A stretch of 64,000 nucleotides of DNA from Hyphomicrobium_A sp963745205 (GTDB lineage: Bacteria > Pseudomonadota > Alphaproteobacteria > Rhizobiales > Hyphomicrobiaceae), in assembly GCA_963745205.1 (NCBI GenBank), contig CAVUWX010000007.1:62001-126000 (forward strand), written 5' to 3'. A program made the position numbers and the translations under genes. A model generated the notes under the pieces. It had not been told where the DNA came from. It worked only from the letters and a program-made list of their open reading frames with translations, and did no database searches. This document shows, piece by piece, positions 17,338 to 28,321 of the stretch (the first letter of the stretch is position 1; every line of letters begins with the position of its first letter).

Positions 17338-17919
17338 ATGGTGCTTGGTCGTCGTGCCAGTATGGCGCGTCCGGTGGAGGGCGAGGCTCGCCCGGGCCTG
17401 TGGGATGCGTGGATGCTCCGGCTCAAGTCGGTGGCGCGCAATCTCGTCAATCTGAGAGCGAGCCCGCACGAGATCGCGCTCGGCTGTGCCATCGGGGCGT
17501 TCGTCTCGGTTACCCCGCTGCTTGGCGTGCAAACGATTCTCGCCGTGCTGCTCGCAACTCTGTTGCGGGGAAGCGTTCCGGCCGCCATCGTCGGCACCTT
17601 CGTCGGCAACCCGCTGAGCTGGCCTTTCATCTGGGCGTCGACCTATGCCATGGGCCTCCAGCTCGTCGGCCTCGAAGGCGTGCTCGATCCCGCGACTTTG
17701 CAGCACAACATGTTGCTCGTATGGGCCGCGCTCATCGAGCATTCCCCTCAGCTTCTCGATGCGACGGTGACGCTGCTGTGGCCGCTCGTATGGCCAATGA
17801 TGGCGGGCAGCATTCCATTGGGCCTGCTCACGGGCGCCGTCGTCTACTATATATGCAGAAATGGCGTTCAAGCTTGGCGCCATCGTCGTATGACCCGGAC
17901 GTCCACTGCGGCCGAGTAG
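17338..17919 (+). CDS. DUF2062 domain membrane protein
   Basis: 193 aa. The DUF2062 signature is visible: SPHEIALGCAIGAFVSVTPL, then a hydrophobic helix, GTFVGNPLSWPFIW, and a C-terminal pair of hydrophobic helices. The family is a conserved inner-membrane protein of unknown function, and in alphaproteobacteria it often lies beside rsh and pdxJ, as here. The ATG at 17338 has GGAGTGAG upstream; a GTG at 17326 is the alternative. Confidence 0.85.
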   Translation: MVLGRRASMARPVEGEARPGLWDAWMLRLKSVARNLVNLRASPHEIALGCAIGAFVSVTPLLGVQTILAVLLATLLRGSVPAAIVGTFVGNPLSWPFIWASTYAMGLQLVGLEGVLDPATLQHNMLLVWAALIEHSPQLLDATVTLLWPLVWPMMAGSIPLGLLTGAVVYYICRNGVQAWRHRRMTRTSTAAE

Positions 17920-17944
17920 TCGTTTTTCCAATTTGGTTTGCTGC

Positions 17945-18739
17945 ATGCGTCAGCCGAGCCTGATTCCCCATCTGCGCCTGGGCGTGAACATCGACCACGT
18001 GGCCACCATCCGCAACGCGCGCGGCGGGCGCCATCCCGACCCGTTGCGTGCAGCACATCTGGCGGTGGAGGCCGGCGCCGACGGCATCACCGCGCACCTG
18101 CGTGAGGACCGGCGCCACATCTCCGACACAGACATCTCGCGCTTGAAGAGCGAGCTGACGTGCCCGCTCAATCTCGAGATGGCAGCGACGGAGGAGATGC
18201 TCGAAATCGCCCTGCGCCATGCGCCCAACGCCTGCTGCCTAGTGCCGGAGCGGCGCGAGGAGCGCACCACGGAAGGCGGTCTCAACGTCAAGGGCGGCGG
18301 CGCCCAGCTTGCGCGCGTTGTGCGCAACCTGAAGGCCGGAGGCATTCGCGTGTCGCTGTTCATCGAGCCCGACGCTGGCGCCATCGAGGCGTCGGCTTCG
18401 ATCGGCGCCGACATCGTGGAATTGCACACCGGCGCCTATTGCGAGAGGGCGCTCGAGGACGATGCGAAAGGCGTGGCGCGCGAGGCCGAGCGGCTTGCGC
18501 GTGCGGCGCATCTAGCCGCCACGAAGGGCCTCGAGGTCCACGCCGGTCACGGGCTCACCTTCAATACGGTCGCGGCCGTCGCGCGCATGCCCGAGATCGT
18601 CGAGCTCAACATTGGCCATTTCCTCGTGGGCGAGGCGATATTCGGCGGGCTTGCTGGCGCCGTCCGGCGCATGCGCGCGCTCATGGACGAGGCGCGTAAG
18701 GGTGCGACTGAACCCCGCGAGCGCGTGAGGCCGGCGTGA
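17945..18739 (+). CDS. pdxJ: Pyridoxine 5'-phosphate synthase
   Basis: Forms pyridoxine 5'-phosphate from 1-deoxyxylulose 5-phosphate and 3-amino-2-oxopropyl phosphate. The 264 aa protein shows LGVNIDHVATIRNARGG with the catalytic His, HLREDRRHI, LNLEMAAT, VSLFIEPD and the phosphate-site motif VHAGHGL. The start at 17945 gives the normal length. It overlaps acpS by four bases (GTGA), as in many proteobacteria. Confidence 0.97.
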   Translation: MRQPSLIPHLRLGVNIDHVATIRNARGGRHPDPLRAAHLAVEAGADGITAHLREDRRHISDTDISRLKSELTCPLNLEMAATEEMLEIALRHAPNACCLVPERREERTTEGGLNVKGGGAQLARVVRNLKAGGIRVSLFIEPDAGAIEASASIGADIVELHTGAYCERALEDDAKGVAREAERLARAAHLAATKGLEVHAGHGLTFNTVAAVARMPEIVELNIGHFLVGEAIFGGLAGAVRRMRALMDEARKGATEPRERVRPA

Positions 18740-19149
18740 TCATCGGGATCGGCAACGACATCATCGACATCCGCCGCATCGAGAAGACGCTCGAGCGCTA
18801 CGGGGAGCGGTTCCTTGATCGCGTGTTTACCGACGTCGAGCGCCGGAAATCCGATCGCCGCGCGGCGCGAGTTGCCTCCTACGCAAAACGTTTCGCCGCC
18901 AAGGAAGCGTGCGCAAAGGCCCTTGGGACGGGCCTGCGCCGTGGCGTCTACTGGCGCGACATGGGGGTCATCAATCTGCCTTCCGGGCGCCCCACCCTGA
19001 AACTGACCGGGGGAGCGGCTCGGCAGCTCGACGCCATCACGCCGGAGGGCTACGAGGCCCGCATCGACTTGACCCTGACCGACGATTTTCCCCTCGCCGA
19101 GGCGGTTGTGATCATTTCCGGCCTACCCGACAAGGGCGACCGGCGCTGA
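18736..19149 (+). CDS. acpS: Holo-[acyl-carrier-protein] synthase
   Basis: Transfers 4'-phosphopantetheine from CoA to apo-ACP for fatty acid synthesis. The 137 aa sequence has the metal-site Asp in IGNDIIDIRRI and the Glu in FAAKEACAKALGTG. The GTG start lies inside the pdxJ stop. The order pdxJ-acpS-lepB-rnc-era is the standard cluster. Confidence 0.96.
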   Translation: MIIGIGNDIIDIRRIEKTLERYGERFLDRVFTDVERRKSDRRAARVASYAKRFAAKEACAKALGTGLRRGVYWRDMGVINLPSGRPTLKLTGGAARQLDAITPEGYEARIDLTLTDDFPLAEAVVIISGLPDKGDRR

Positions 19150-19278
19150 TGGGAAGCCGTCGGCGGCGTGCTGCGACACGAACTGCGACACGAAGGCCGG
19201 GTGAATTGCGCCAACCCCGCAAAATCGCTATAGCGGCGCGGCGCAAATAGCGGGGCATACCCGCGTCGGGAGCTTTGA

Positions 19279-20094
19279 ATGGCGGTATCGGTTAACGCAA
19301 GAAAGAGCGGCTGGGTCGAAACGGCCACCATCGTCATCGAAGCGCTCATCATTGCGATGCTGGTGCGCACCTTCCTCTACCAGCCCTTCAACATCCCCTC
19401 GGGGTCGATGAAGGAGACGCTGCTGATCGGCGACTACCTGTTCGTTTCCAAGCTCTCCTATGGCTACAGCAAATACTCGTTCCCGCGCCTGGTGACGCTC
19501 TGCATTCCGTTGACGGACGCATGCGTTACCTTCCGCGTCCTTCCCGACATCGTGTCGTCGGGCCGCATCCTCGCGGCGGAGCCCAAGCGCGGCGACGTCG
19601 TCGTCTTCAAGCTGCCGCGCGACAACTCAACCGACTACATCAAGCGCGTGATCGGCCTGCCGGGCGATGAGATCACCGTGCGCGGCGGCGTGCTCTTCAT
19701 CAATGACAAGGAGGTGCCGCGCCGCCGCATCGCAGATTTCGTGACGCGGGAGGACGCCGGGCCGCCGCGCCCGATCCCGGCCTACGAGGAGACGCTGCCG
19801 AACGGGGTGAAGTACACCGTGCTCGATTCCGAGGCCAATGGGCCGTTCGACAACGTGGGTCCCTACAAAGTGCCAGCCGAGCACTATTTCATGATGGGCG
19901 ACAACCGCGACAACTCAACCGACAGCCGCGCGTCCTGGGGCGTCGGCTACGTGCCGTTCGAGAACCTGATCGGGCGCGCCGAGATCATCTTCTTTTCCGC
20001 CGCCGTCGACGAACCGGACGCATTCCGATGGTGGAGCCCGTGGACGTGGCCATTCGACATCCGCTGGAGCCGTTTCTTCACGCTCGTCCACTAG
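19279..20094 (+). CDS. lepB: Signal peptidase I
   Basis: 271 aa inner-membrane serine protease that removes Sec and Tat signal peptides. One N-terminal helix (residues ~15-35) precedes the catalytic Ser in PSGSMK. The general-base Lys lies in DYIKRVIGLPGD, and the GDNRDNSTDSR box is near the C-terminus. A GGGAGC site precedes the ATG. Confidence 0.97.
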   Translation: MAVSVNARKSGWVETATIVIEALIIAMLVRTFLYQPFNIPSGSMKETLLIGDYLFVSKLSYGYSKYSFPRLVTLCIPLTDACVTFRVLPDIVSSGRILAAEPKRGDVVVFKLPRDNSTDYIKRVIGLPGDEITVRGGVLFINDKEVPRRRIADFVTREDAGPPRPIPAYEETLPNGVKYTVLDSEANGPFDNVGPYKVPAEHYFMMGDNRDNSTDSRASWGVGYVPFENLIGRAEIIFFSAAVDEPDAFRWWSPWTWPFDIRWSRFFTLVH

Positions 20095-20192
20095 TGGCGA
20101 TCCTGCGCGCTCGCGGACGCGCTTCAATTCATAGCTCCGCGAGCCCACATTCCTTTCCGCGGCCGGTGCGGATGCGCTAATCTTGTGGTGCC

Positions 20193-20903
20193 ATGCTGCG
20201 CGCGCGCAAATACAAGGAACTCGAGAAGGCGTTGGGCCACCGCTTCAAGAATCAACAGATCTTGGAGGTCGCGCTCACGCATGCGAGCATGCGCGGCGGC
20301 AAGGGCAAGCGCAGCGACAACGAGCGCCTCGAGTTCATCGGCGACCGCGTGCTCGGCCTTGCCATCGCCGAGCTTTTGAACGAGCAATTTCCCACCGCCA
20401 GCGAGGGCGAGCTCGCGCGGCGCTACAATCGCCTGGTGCGCGGGGAGACCTGCGCCAAGGTCGCGCGAGCGATCGGCATCGGTGCGCATCTCATCCTGTC
20501 TGAAAGCGAGGCGGGCAGCGGCGGCCGTGCCAAGGGCACGATCCTCGCCGACGCCGTGGAGGCGCTTCTGGGCGCAATTTTCGTCGACGGGGGCTTTGCC
20601 CCGGCGCGGGCTAGCGTGCGCCGGCTATGGGCGAGCACGGCCGGGGAAGCGCAGACGACCGCCAAGCCTGACGCCAAATCGGCACTGCAGGAGTGGGCGC
20701 AGGGCAGCGGCCTCAGCCTGCCGGAGTACGTCGAGGTCGAGCGCAACGGGCCGGACCACGCACCGCACTTCACCTCGGAGGTGCGCATCAAAGGCAAGCC
20801 GCCGGCGCGCGGCAAGGGCGCCTCGAAGCGCGCGGCCGAGCAGGCGGCGGCGCGGGCGCTTTTGGAGCGCGAGGGCGTGCGCGGAGCGGCCGTCCATGAG
20901 TGA
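20193..20903 (+). CDS. rnc: Ribonuclease III
   Basis: Double-strand-specific RNase for rRNA and mRNA processing, 236 aa. The catalytic signature ERLEFIGDRVLG is near residue 47 and the second acidic site is in LADAVEALLGAIFVDGG. A C-terminal dsRNA-binding domain starts near residue 160 (SALQEWAQ...) and ends in an Ala-rich helix. The last eight bases overlap era. Confidence 0.97.
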   Translation: MLRARKYKELEKALGHRFKNQQILEVALTHASMRGGKGKRSDNERLEFIGDRVLGLAIAELLNEQFPTASEGELARRYNRLVRGETCAKVARAIGIGAHLILSESEAGSGGRAKGTILADAVEALLGAIFVDGGFAPARASVRRLWASTAGEAQTTAKPDAKSALQEWAQGSGLSLPEYVEVERNGPDHAPHFTSEVRIKGKPPARGKGASKRAAEQAAARALLEREGVRGAAVHE

Positions 20904-21849
20904 GGCGGACAAGGAGGGCGCGGGCGCCGGGGGTCTCGTTCCGGCCGGCGCCAACCAGCGCTGTGGGTTCATCGCCGTCATCGGTGCTCCCAACGCGGGC
21001 AAGTCGACGCTGGTCAACGTCCTCGTTGGCGCCAAGGTGGCGATCGTCTCGCACAAGGTGCAGACCACGCGGTCCCCCGTGCGCGGCATAGCGACCGACG
21101 GCGACAGCCAGCTCGTGTTCATCGACACCCCCGGCCTGTTCGAGCCCAAGCGCCGCATCGAGCGCGCGATGGTGGACGCCGCCTGGGGCGGCGCGCATGC
21201 CGCCGACATCATCGTCCTGGTGATCGACGCGGCGAAGGGCCTTGACGCTGACCTCGAAGGCATCCTCGACAAGCTTCGTGACGTGGGCGCACCGCGCATC
21301 GCAGTCCTCAACAAGGTCGATCGCGTGGAGGAAAAGGCGCAACTGCTCGCGCTGGCGCAGGCGCTCGAGAGCCGCGTGCCGTTTCAGCGGCTCTTCATGC
21401 TGTCCGCACTGTCGGGCGACGGCGTTGCCGACCTCAAGGCCTACCTCGCCGCGCACGTCCCCGCCGGGCCCTGGCACTATCCGGCCGACGACCTCACGGA
21501 TGTGCCGCTGCGCACGCTCGCCGCCGAGATCACGCGCGAGAAGATCTATAACCGTCTGCACGACGAGCTGCCCTATGCCTCGACCGTCGAGACGACGTCC
21601 TGGCAGGAGCGCAAGGACGGCTCGGTGCGCATCGAGCAGACGATCTTCGTCGCCCGCGACGGCCAGAAGGCGATCGTGCTCGGCAAGGGCGGGCAAACGA
21701 TCAAGCAGATCTCGACTGAGTCACGGAAGGAGCTCACCGAGATGCTCGAGCGCCCGGTGCACCTGTTCTTGTTCGTCAAGGTGCGCGAGGGCTGGCAGGA
21801 CGATCCCGAGCGCTACCGGGAGATGGGCCTTGAAATCCCCAAGAAATGA
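20896..21849 (+). CDS. era: GTPase Era
   Basis: 317 aa ribosome-assembly GTPase acting on the 3' end of 16S rRNA in the 30S subunit. G motifs in order: GAPNAGKST, QTTR, DTPGLF, NKVD and the SAL segment. A C-terminal KH domain contains VLGKGGQTIKQIS. The start overlaps rnc, consistent with translational coupling. Confidence 0.97.
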   Translation: MSEADKEGAGAGGLVPAGANQRCGFIAVIGAPNAGKSTLVNVLVGAKVAIVSHKVQTTRSPVRGIATDGDSQLVFIDTPGLFEPKRRIERAMVDAAWGGAHAADIIVLVIDAAKGLDADLEGILDKLRDVGAPRIAVLNKVDRVEEKAQLLALAQALESRVPFQRLFMLSALSGDGVADLKAYLAAHVPAGPWHYPADDLTDVPLRTLAAEITREKIYNRLHDELPYASTVETTSWQERKDGSVRIEQTIFVARDGQKAIVLGKGGQTIKQISTESRKELTEMLERPVHLFLFVKVREGWQDDPERYREMGLEIPKK

Positions 21850-21864
21850 CGCTGCGGGCCCCTG

Positions 21865-22599
21865 ATGCAGTGGTCGGATGAAGGAGTGATCCTGTCGGTC
21901 AGGCCGCACGGCGAGACCGCGGCGGTGGCCGAGATCTTCACGCGCGCGCACGGACGCCACCTGGGGCTGGTGCACGGCGGGCGCTCGCGCAGGCTGCGGC
22001 CCGTGCTGCAGACCGGCAACCACGTCGACGCGGTGTGGAAGGCGCGGCTCGCCGAGCACCTCGGGCACGTCGCGGTGGAGCTGCGTAAGGGCTACGCCGC
22101 CCAGGCGATGGAGGATGCGTTGGCGCTCGCCGGGCTATCCTCGCTATGCACGCTCGCGCGCCTGCTGCCCGAGCGCGACCCGCACCCGAGCCTCTATGAG
22201 GTCACGCTGTTCGTGCTGGGCTATCTCGACGAACCCGACGTGTGGCCGGCGCTGATGGTGCGCTGGGAGCTGGCGCTGCTCGAGGAGCTTGGCTTCGGGC
22301 TCGATCTTGCCGCATGCGCGGCGACGGGCGCAAACGACAACCTCATCTACGTGTCGCCCAAGTCCGGCCGCGCGGTCTCGGCTGCCGCGGGCGAGCCCTA
22401 CAAGGAGCGGCTGCTGCGGCTCCCCGCCTTCCTCGCCAAGGGGCGCCAGGGACCGGCGACGCCGGAGGACGTGATCGATGGCCTGGAGCTGACCGGGCAT
22501 TTCCTCGAAGCCCGCGTGCTCGGCCCCCGCGACGGCACCATGCCCGAGGCGCGCCTGCGCTTCCGCGACCTCGTTGCGAGGCGCGCGACCACGACCTGA
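21865..22599 (+). CDS. recO: DNA repair protein RecO
   Basis: 244 aa recombination mediator that works with RecR to load RecA at gaps. The N-terminal OB-fold is visible from WSDEGVILSVRPHGETAAVAEIFT, followed by HGGRSRRLRPVLQTGN, and the helical C-terminal domain contains WELALLEELGFGLDLAACAATG. It lies 15 bases after era and closes the cluster; the next gene is convergent. Confidence 0.94.
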   Translation: MQWSDEGVILSVRPHGETAAVAEIFTRAHGRHLGLVHGGRSRRLRPVLQTGNHVDAVWKARLAEHLGHVAVELRKGYAAQAMEDALALAGLSSLCTLARLLPERDPHPSLYEVTLFVLGYLDEPDVWPALMVRWELALLEELGFGLDLAACAATGANDNLIYVSPKSGRAVSAAAGEPYKERLLRLPAFLAKGRQGPATPEDVIDGLELTGHFLEARVLGPRDGTMPEARLRFRDLVARRATTT

Positions 22600-22642
22600 C
22601 AGCCCCGTCCACGGACTCCGCACCCCAACGGGCCGGCTGCGG

Positions 22643-23371
22643 TCACGGCGGAGGCTCGGCCAGGGGCAGCTGGACGGGTTCAGCTCCCGGTGCGGCCTGC
22701 GTCAGCTCCACGATCACGCCGCCGCCGTCCGCCGGCTTCAGCGTATAGACCTGCCCCTCGCGCGTCTCGTAATGCCCCTTGGCTCCGGTGCGCACATCGG
22801 TCGAGAAGGTGAGCTCGCGCGGCATGCAGGCGGTCAGCGTCAGCGTTGAGTGCCCCTCGATGGCGCTCTGCGCGCCGCCGAGAATGTAGGGCACCGCCGT
22901 TGCGCCCGTGTTCTTGATCTTGAACGCGAACTTCATGCCGCGCGGCCGGGCGAAGAGCTGCACCGCGATGTAGCGCGGGTCGTCGGGCCCGGCGCGCGTC
23001 ACCGCCACGCCGGTCTCGGTGGCGTAGGGCAAGAGCAGGTTGTGCCGGTGGCCGGGCGAATGCTCCCAGCCCTCGACCGCGAGCTTGGCGTAGCCGTTGG
23101 CGCTGAACCCGCGGCTGTCGTAAGCGACGGCAAGGTTTTCCCCGATCTGGCAGAAGGCGTAGCCGGCTTTGGCCGCGCGCGTCGCCGGCGTCGTGCCGTT
23201 GAGCAGGTGGGGCAGGTCCTTGCGGTCGCCGAGCAGCCGGGCGTAAGCGCGCGCCGCCGCCGTGAGCAGCGTATTGGGGGTGACGGGCCCGAGCTTGTTC
23301 TCCAGGCGGAACTCATTCGTCATTGAAATGATGGCCGCCTCGGTGTCGGGGATGTCGGGGGTGATGGGCAT
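22643..23371 (-). CDS. CAP (SCP/allergen V5-like) domain protein
   Basis: 242 aa. The CAP domain spans residues ~15-150, with MTNEFRLENKL, FCQIGENLA and GWEHSPGHRHNLLLP, the last carrying the family His/Glu pocket. The C-terminal 80 residues form a beta-rich extension. Unlike most bacterial CAP proteins no signal peptide is obvious at the chosen ATG (23371). The upstream membrane-protein gene is on the same strand 53 bases away. The role is unknown. Confidence 0.78.
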   Translation of the reverse strand: MPITPDIPDTEAAIISMTNEFRLENKLGPVTPNTLLTAAARAYARLLGDRKDLPHLLNGTTPATRAAKAGYAFCQIGENLAVAYDSRGFSANGYAKLAVEGWEHSPGHRHNLLLPYATETGVAVTRAGPDDPRYIAVQLFARPRGMKFAFKIKNTGATAVPYILGGAQSAIEGHSTLTLTACMPRELTFSTDVRTGAKGHYETREGQVYTLKPADGGGVIVELTQAAPGAEPVQLPLAEPPP

Positions 23372-23424
23372 GAGCTTTGGCCAATCTTGGCCTGCCTGCG
23401 CGCTGCGGCCCAATAAGCGGGCCG

Positions 23425-23808
23425 TCACTGGTCCTTGCTGGTCTCGACGTGGAACTTGTGCAGCACGCGATGGAAGATCGGCGCCAGCACGAAGCCGGTG
23501 GCGATGACGATGATGAGCCCCGAGAAGATGGCGTAGCAGCCGGCGAACACCTTGCCCGATTGGGTCTTGAGCTCCGCCGCCGGCCCCATGCCGGACAGGA
23601 TCATGGCGGCGTTCATGAACGCATCCGTCAGCGACATGCCCTCGAAGTGGGCGTAGCCGGCGATGCCGATGACGAGCCCGCCCGCGGTGAGGGCAAGCCA
23701 CAGGCCGACCGCGCGCGCCATGCGGGCCATGAACACGTGCCGCGGGGCCACACTTTGGTGGCGCTTCTCGAAGCCGGTGACGGTCAAGCCGGGGGTGTCT
23801 TTTTGCAT
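23425..23808 (-). CDS. Conserved two-helix membrane protein, function unknown
   Basis: 127 aa with two hydrophobic helices (residues ~33-53 and ~87-110) separated by a loop containing TDAFMNAAMILSGMGPAAEL. The helix-loop-helix layout recalls two-helix ion-channel-like proteins, but there is no canonical K+ selectivity filter. The C-terminus is basic and His-containing (HRVLHKFH). It probably shares a transcript with the CAP gene downstream. Confidence 0.65.
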   Translation of the reverse strand: MQKDTPGLTVTGFEKRHQSVAPRHVFMARMARAVGLWLALTAGGLVIGIAGYAHFEGMSLTDAFMNAAMILSGMGPAAELKTQSGKVFAGCYAIFSGLIIVIATGFVLAPIFHRVLHKFHVETSKDQ

Positions 23809-24017
23809 ATTGGCATCATTCTACGGCCGCCCGCCGCGGGGGAGCAACGCCGCCGGTGCCCGGAACGCAAGGGTGGCGCCAGGCGTTCACTTTCCGCTCG
23901 CAATTGCACAGCGGCCTCACCACATGGCGGCTACGGCCGCTATACTGCCGAAGGGCAGGCCCGCCCGCGCGCCGCCCCTACAACCTTACACGATCAACTT
24001 CGCTAGGAGCCCGTGGC

Positions 24018-24476
24018 ATGAGCCGCGCCTTCGTCAAAGAAATGGATGTGGTCGAGGATCTGCCCGATCGGCTGATCTCCGAGCACGCCAACCTCGTCAC
24101 GCGCGAGGGGCTGGCCCAGATCGAGGCCGAGGTGCGCCGGCTTTCGGCCGAGCACGCCGCGGCGCAGGCGGCCGAGGACCGCGACCGGGTGGCGGCGACG
24201 GCGCGCGATCTGCGCTACTGGACGGCGCGGTTAGCGAGCGCCGAGCTGGTCACGCCGCCGGCGGAGAAGGGCCGCGTGCACTTCGGCTCGACCGTGACGA
24301 TCGAGCGCTCGAGCGGGAAGAAGCAGACCTTCCGCATCGTGGGCGAGGACGAGGCCGAGCCGGCGAAGGGCACCATCCCCTACGCGGCGCCGTTGGCGCG
24401 CGCGCTGTCGGGCAAGGAGGTCGGCGACGTCATCCGCTTTGCCGAGGACGAGATCGAGGTGCTGGCGGTGGAGTAG
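24018..24476 (+). CDS. GreA/GreB-family factor with atypical tip
   Basis: 152 aa. An N-terminal coiled coil (residues ~30-75) is followed by a Gre C-terminal FKBP-like domain with GRVHFGSTVTIE, FRIVGEDEAEPAKGTI and SPLARAL-type PLARALSGKEVGD. The canonical tip motif DLSENAEY, seen in the greA of this window, is absent; the hairpin tip reads EDRDRVAATARDLRYW. It probably binds the RNA polymerase secondary channel, but cleavage stimulation may be altered. The ATG follows an AGGAG site. Confidence 0.82.
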   Translation: MSRAFVKEMDVVEDLPDRLISEHANLVTREGLAQIEAEVRRLSAEHAAAQAAEDRDRVAATARDLRYWTARLASAELVTPPAEKGRVHFGSTVTIERSSGKKQTFRIVGEDEAEPAKGTIPYAAPLARALSGKEVGDVIRFAEDEIEVLAVE

Positions 24477-24483
24477 GTGGAGC

Positions 24484-25299
24484 CTAGCTCCCCTGCCCAA
24501 TCGGGAAGCTGCGCTCCCACGATGCCCCGTCGCTATCGCGCGCGAGCACATGCATCGTCTCCGCGCCGTTGACGCGATAGTCGAAGTCGACGACCGGGTT
24601 CTGCGACATGGTCATGGAGCCCTTCATCGCAAACACGCGCTCCTCCCCCTGCACAACCTCCATGTCGGTGATGATGCGCAAGGGCACGTAGAGCAGCGTG
24701 AGCTGGTCGAGCACCATGCCGGTGTGGTTGGGGTGGTTGATGGTGATGCGCGCCGCCGGCGTGATCTCGGTTGCGGCGCCCGCTTTGCCCAGCGGCGTAA
24801 ACGTCATCTTGCCCATGTTGGCCGCGATCTCCTGCGGGTTGCCCTGGGGCGGCGCCGAGCACGACGCCTGCCCGCCCGCGAACTTGACGAAGCGGTCGGC
24901 CATGTAGAGCTCGCCGTCGCTGGCTTCCACGATGGCGCGCACTTGCGTTCCGGCGTTGAGGCGCAGATTGGTCGCGAGCTTCAGGTGATCGCGCTTGCCG
25001 CCGATGTCGAACACCGCGGCGACGGGGGAGGGGTTTTCATCGACGATAAGCGTCACGGCGCGCACCGTGCGCCCGTCCTTGAACGTCGCCTCGACGCCGA
25101 TGGGGACCGCGCGCTGGTCTTCGGGGCGCGTGGGCGCTGACAGCGCCACGAGATCGCCGGCGGGGTGGATGGTGCGGGTGCCGAACACGCCCGGGCGGAT
25201 CTCGTCCCAGGCGGAGCCGGCGGATGCGGGCGGGGCGGAGACGGAAAACGCGAGCGCACCGAAGGCGGCAACGGCGAGCGTCTCATAAGCGCGGCGCAT
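24484..25299 (-). CDS. Quinoprotein dehydrogenase-associated SoxYZ-like carrier
   Basis: 271 aa with a signal peptide (MRRAYETL... cleaved near ASAG). A SoxY-like domain, residues ~45-165, is followed by a SoxZ-like domain ending at FPIGQGS. A Cys sits at the domain junction in GGQASCSAPP. This fused carrier family is usually found with PQQ-dependent alcohol/methanol dehydrogenase genes, but none lies in this window. Its carrier cargo is not established. Confidence 0.82.
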   Translation of the reverse strand: MRRAYETLAVAAFGALAFSVSAPPASAGSAWDEIRPGVFGTRTIHPAGDLVALSAPTRPEDQRAVPIGVEATFKDGRTVRAVTLIVDENPSPVAAVFDIGGKRDHLKLATNLRLNAGTQVRAIVEASDGELYMADRFVKFAGGQASCSAPPQGNPQEIAANMGKMTFTPLGKAGAATEITPAARITINHPNHTGMVLDQLTLLYVPLRIITDMEVVQGEERVFAMKGSMTMSQNPVVDFDYRVNGAETMHVLARDSDGASWERSFPIGQGS

Positions 25300-25318
25300 G
25301 GGCTTCCCCCATTCCAAC

Positions 25319-25696
25319 TCAGTCACCGATAGAAGAGTTTGTCTTAAATACAGCAATAACTATCGAAGCGACAGCAGCTCCGACTTGCACGACCGTGGCA
25401 GTGACGAACGTCATGATAATTCGCTCGGTCATAAGACGTTGATCGGGCGTAATAATCTTTGAGTATATGAAAAAGGAGTCAATCAGCACGAGAACTGCCG
25501 CGAATGCGAGCGTTCCGATTAGAGAGAGACTAAACAGGCCAAGCACTTTGACGGCGACCATCTGTTTGAGGCTAGGAGGATCTAAGTGAATTTCCTTCGC
25601 TAGTGCGCTTAGCTGAAGGTTAGCGACCGACGGGCCAATGCGCGGCGGGAGACTTCTCCCGCCGCGGCTTTGAGCTAGTCCTTGCTCGGTGGCCAT
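25319..25696 (-). CDS. Hypothetical two-helix membrane protein
   Basis: 125 aa with two strongly hydrophobic helices (residues ~47-72 and ~93-115). The N-terminal 40 residues are polar. The nucleotide composition is visibly richer in A/T than its neighbours, suggesting acquisition. I do not recognise the family. The start at 25696 is the first ATG of the frame. Confidence 0.55.
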   Translation of the reverse strand: MATEQGLAQSRGGRSLPPRIGPSVANLQLSALAKEIHLDPPSLKQMVAVKVLGLFSLSLIGTLAFAAVLVLIDSFFIYSKIITPDQRLMTERIIMTFVTATVVQVGAAVASIVIAVFKTNSSIGD

Positions 25697-26060
25697 CGTT
25701 AGGCTCTCAGCGCAACGCTCGTTTCATGCACTCCGGGTTGATCGCTCTTAGAGCGAAGAGTGATCGTTGCCATGATACGCGCGCCGAACTGTGGGCCAAC
25801 ATGCCGGAGGGCGAGGCCCTAACTTGGTAGCGGCCAAGACCGACGGTGCAGTACGGTAGTATTGCTGGCCGAGCGTCGACACGCAGCGGTCATCTGCAGC
25901 GACTTCGAGATCTTCGAAAAGAGCGCGAGTGGTGGAATCGAGTGTGTGGGCTTCGGTCTCAAGTCGGCGTGATACAATCTCCGTGCCGAACAAACCCCCG
26001 CCGCTCACTTAATCAAACTTATCCAAGAAGCTCCGCAGCTTGCGGCTCCGGCTCGGGTGC
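25697..26060. other. Gene-poor stretch downstream of rpoD
   Basis: About 360 bases of below-average GC. Two short open frames (86 codons minus with GTG start at 26008; 72 codons plus) lack a ribosome site or recognisable domain, so I do not call them. It may be a decayed remnant. Confidence 0.4.
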
Positions 26061-26089
26061 TTAGCCCTCGGGTCCAGCCCGAGGGCTAA
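26061..26089 (-). terminator. Strong hairpin just after rpoD
   Basis: A perfect 12-bp inverted repeat, TTAGCCCTCGGG / CCCGAGGGCTAA, with a five-base loop, begins four bases after the rpoD stop. No U-run follows on the minus strand, so it may act with Rho or protect the mRNA end rather than terminate intrinsically. Confidence 0.6.
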
Positions 26090-26092
26090 AGG

Positions 26093-28123
<2,031 letters not shown>

Positions 28124-28321
28124 GGGCTTTAATCCTGCTCTAGGCGCTCAAAATTTGTGCAGCAATATATCGCACCCGGAGCCAAGCGGCCCCGCGGCGA
28201 CACCCTCTGCGCACGTTCGAATTCAGGCCTTGTGACATTGCCACCTTCCGCACCCCCAAATGACTTGCTTGAGGCGGCTCCCCAGCCGTCCCAGCCGCTA
28301 ACACGCAAGGCGCGCGCCAGT

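Noticed and set aside
25748..26008. An 86-codon minus-strand ORF between the membrane protein and rpoD
   Set aside because: GTG start without a ribosome site, no hydrophobic or domain signal; left as intergenic.
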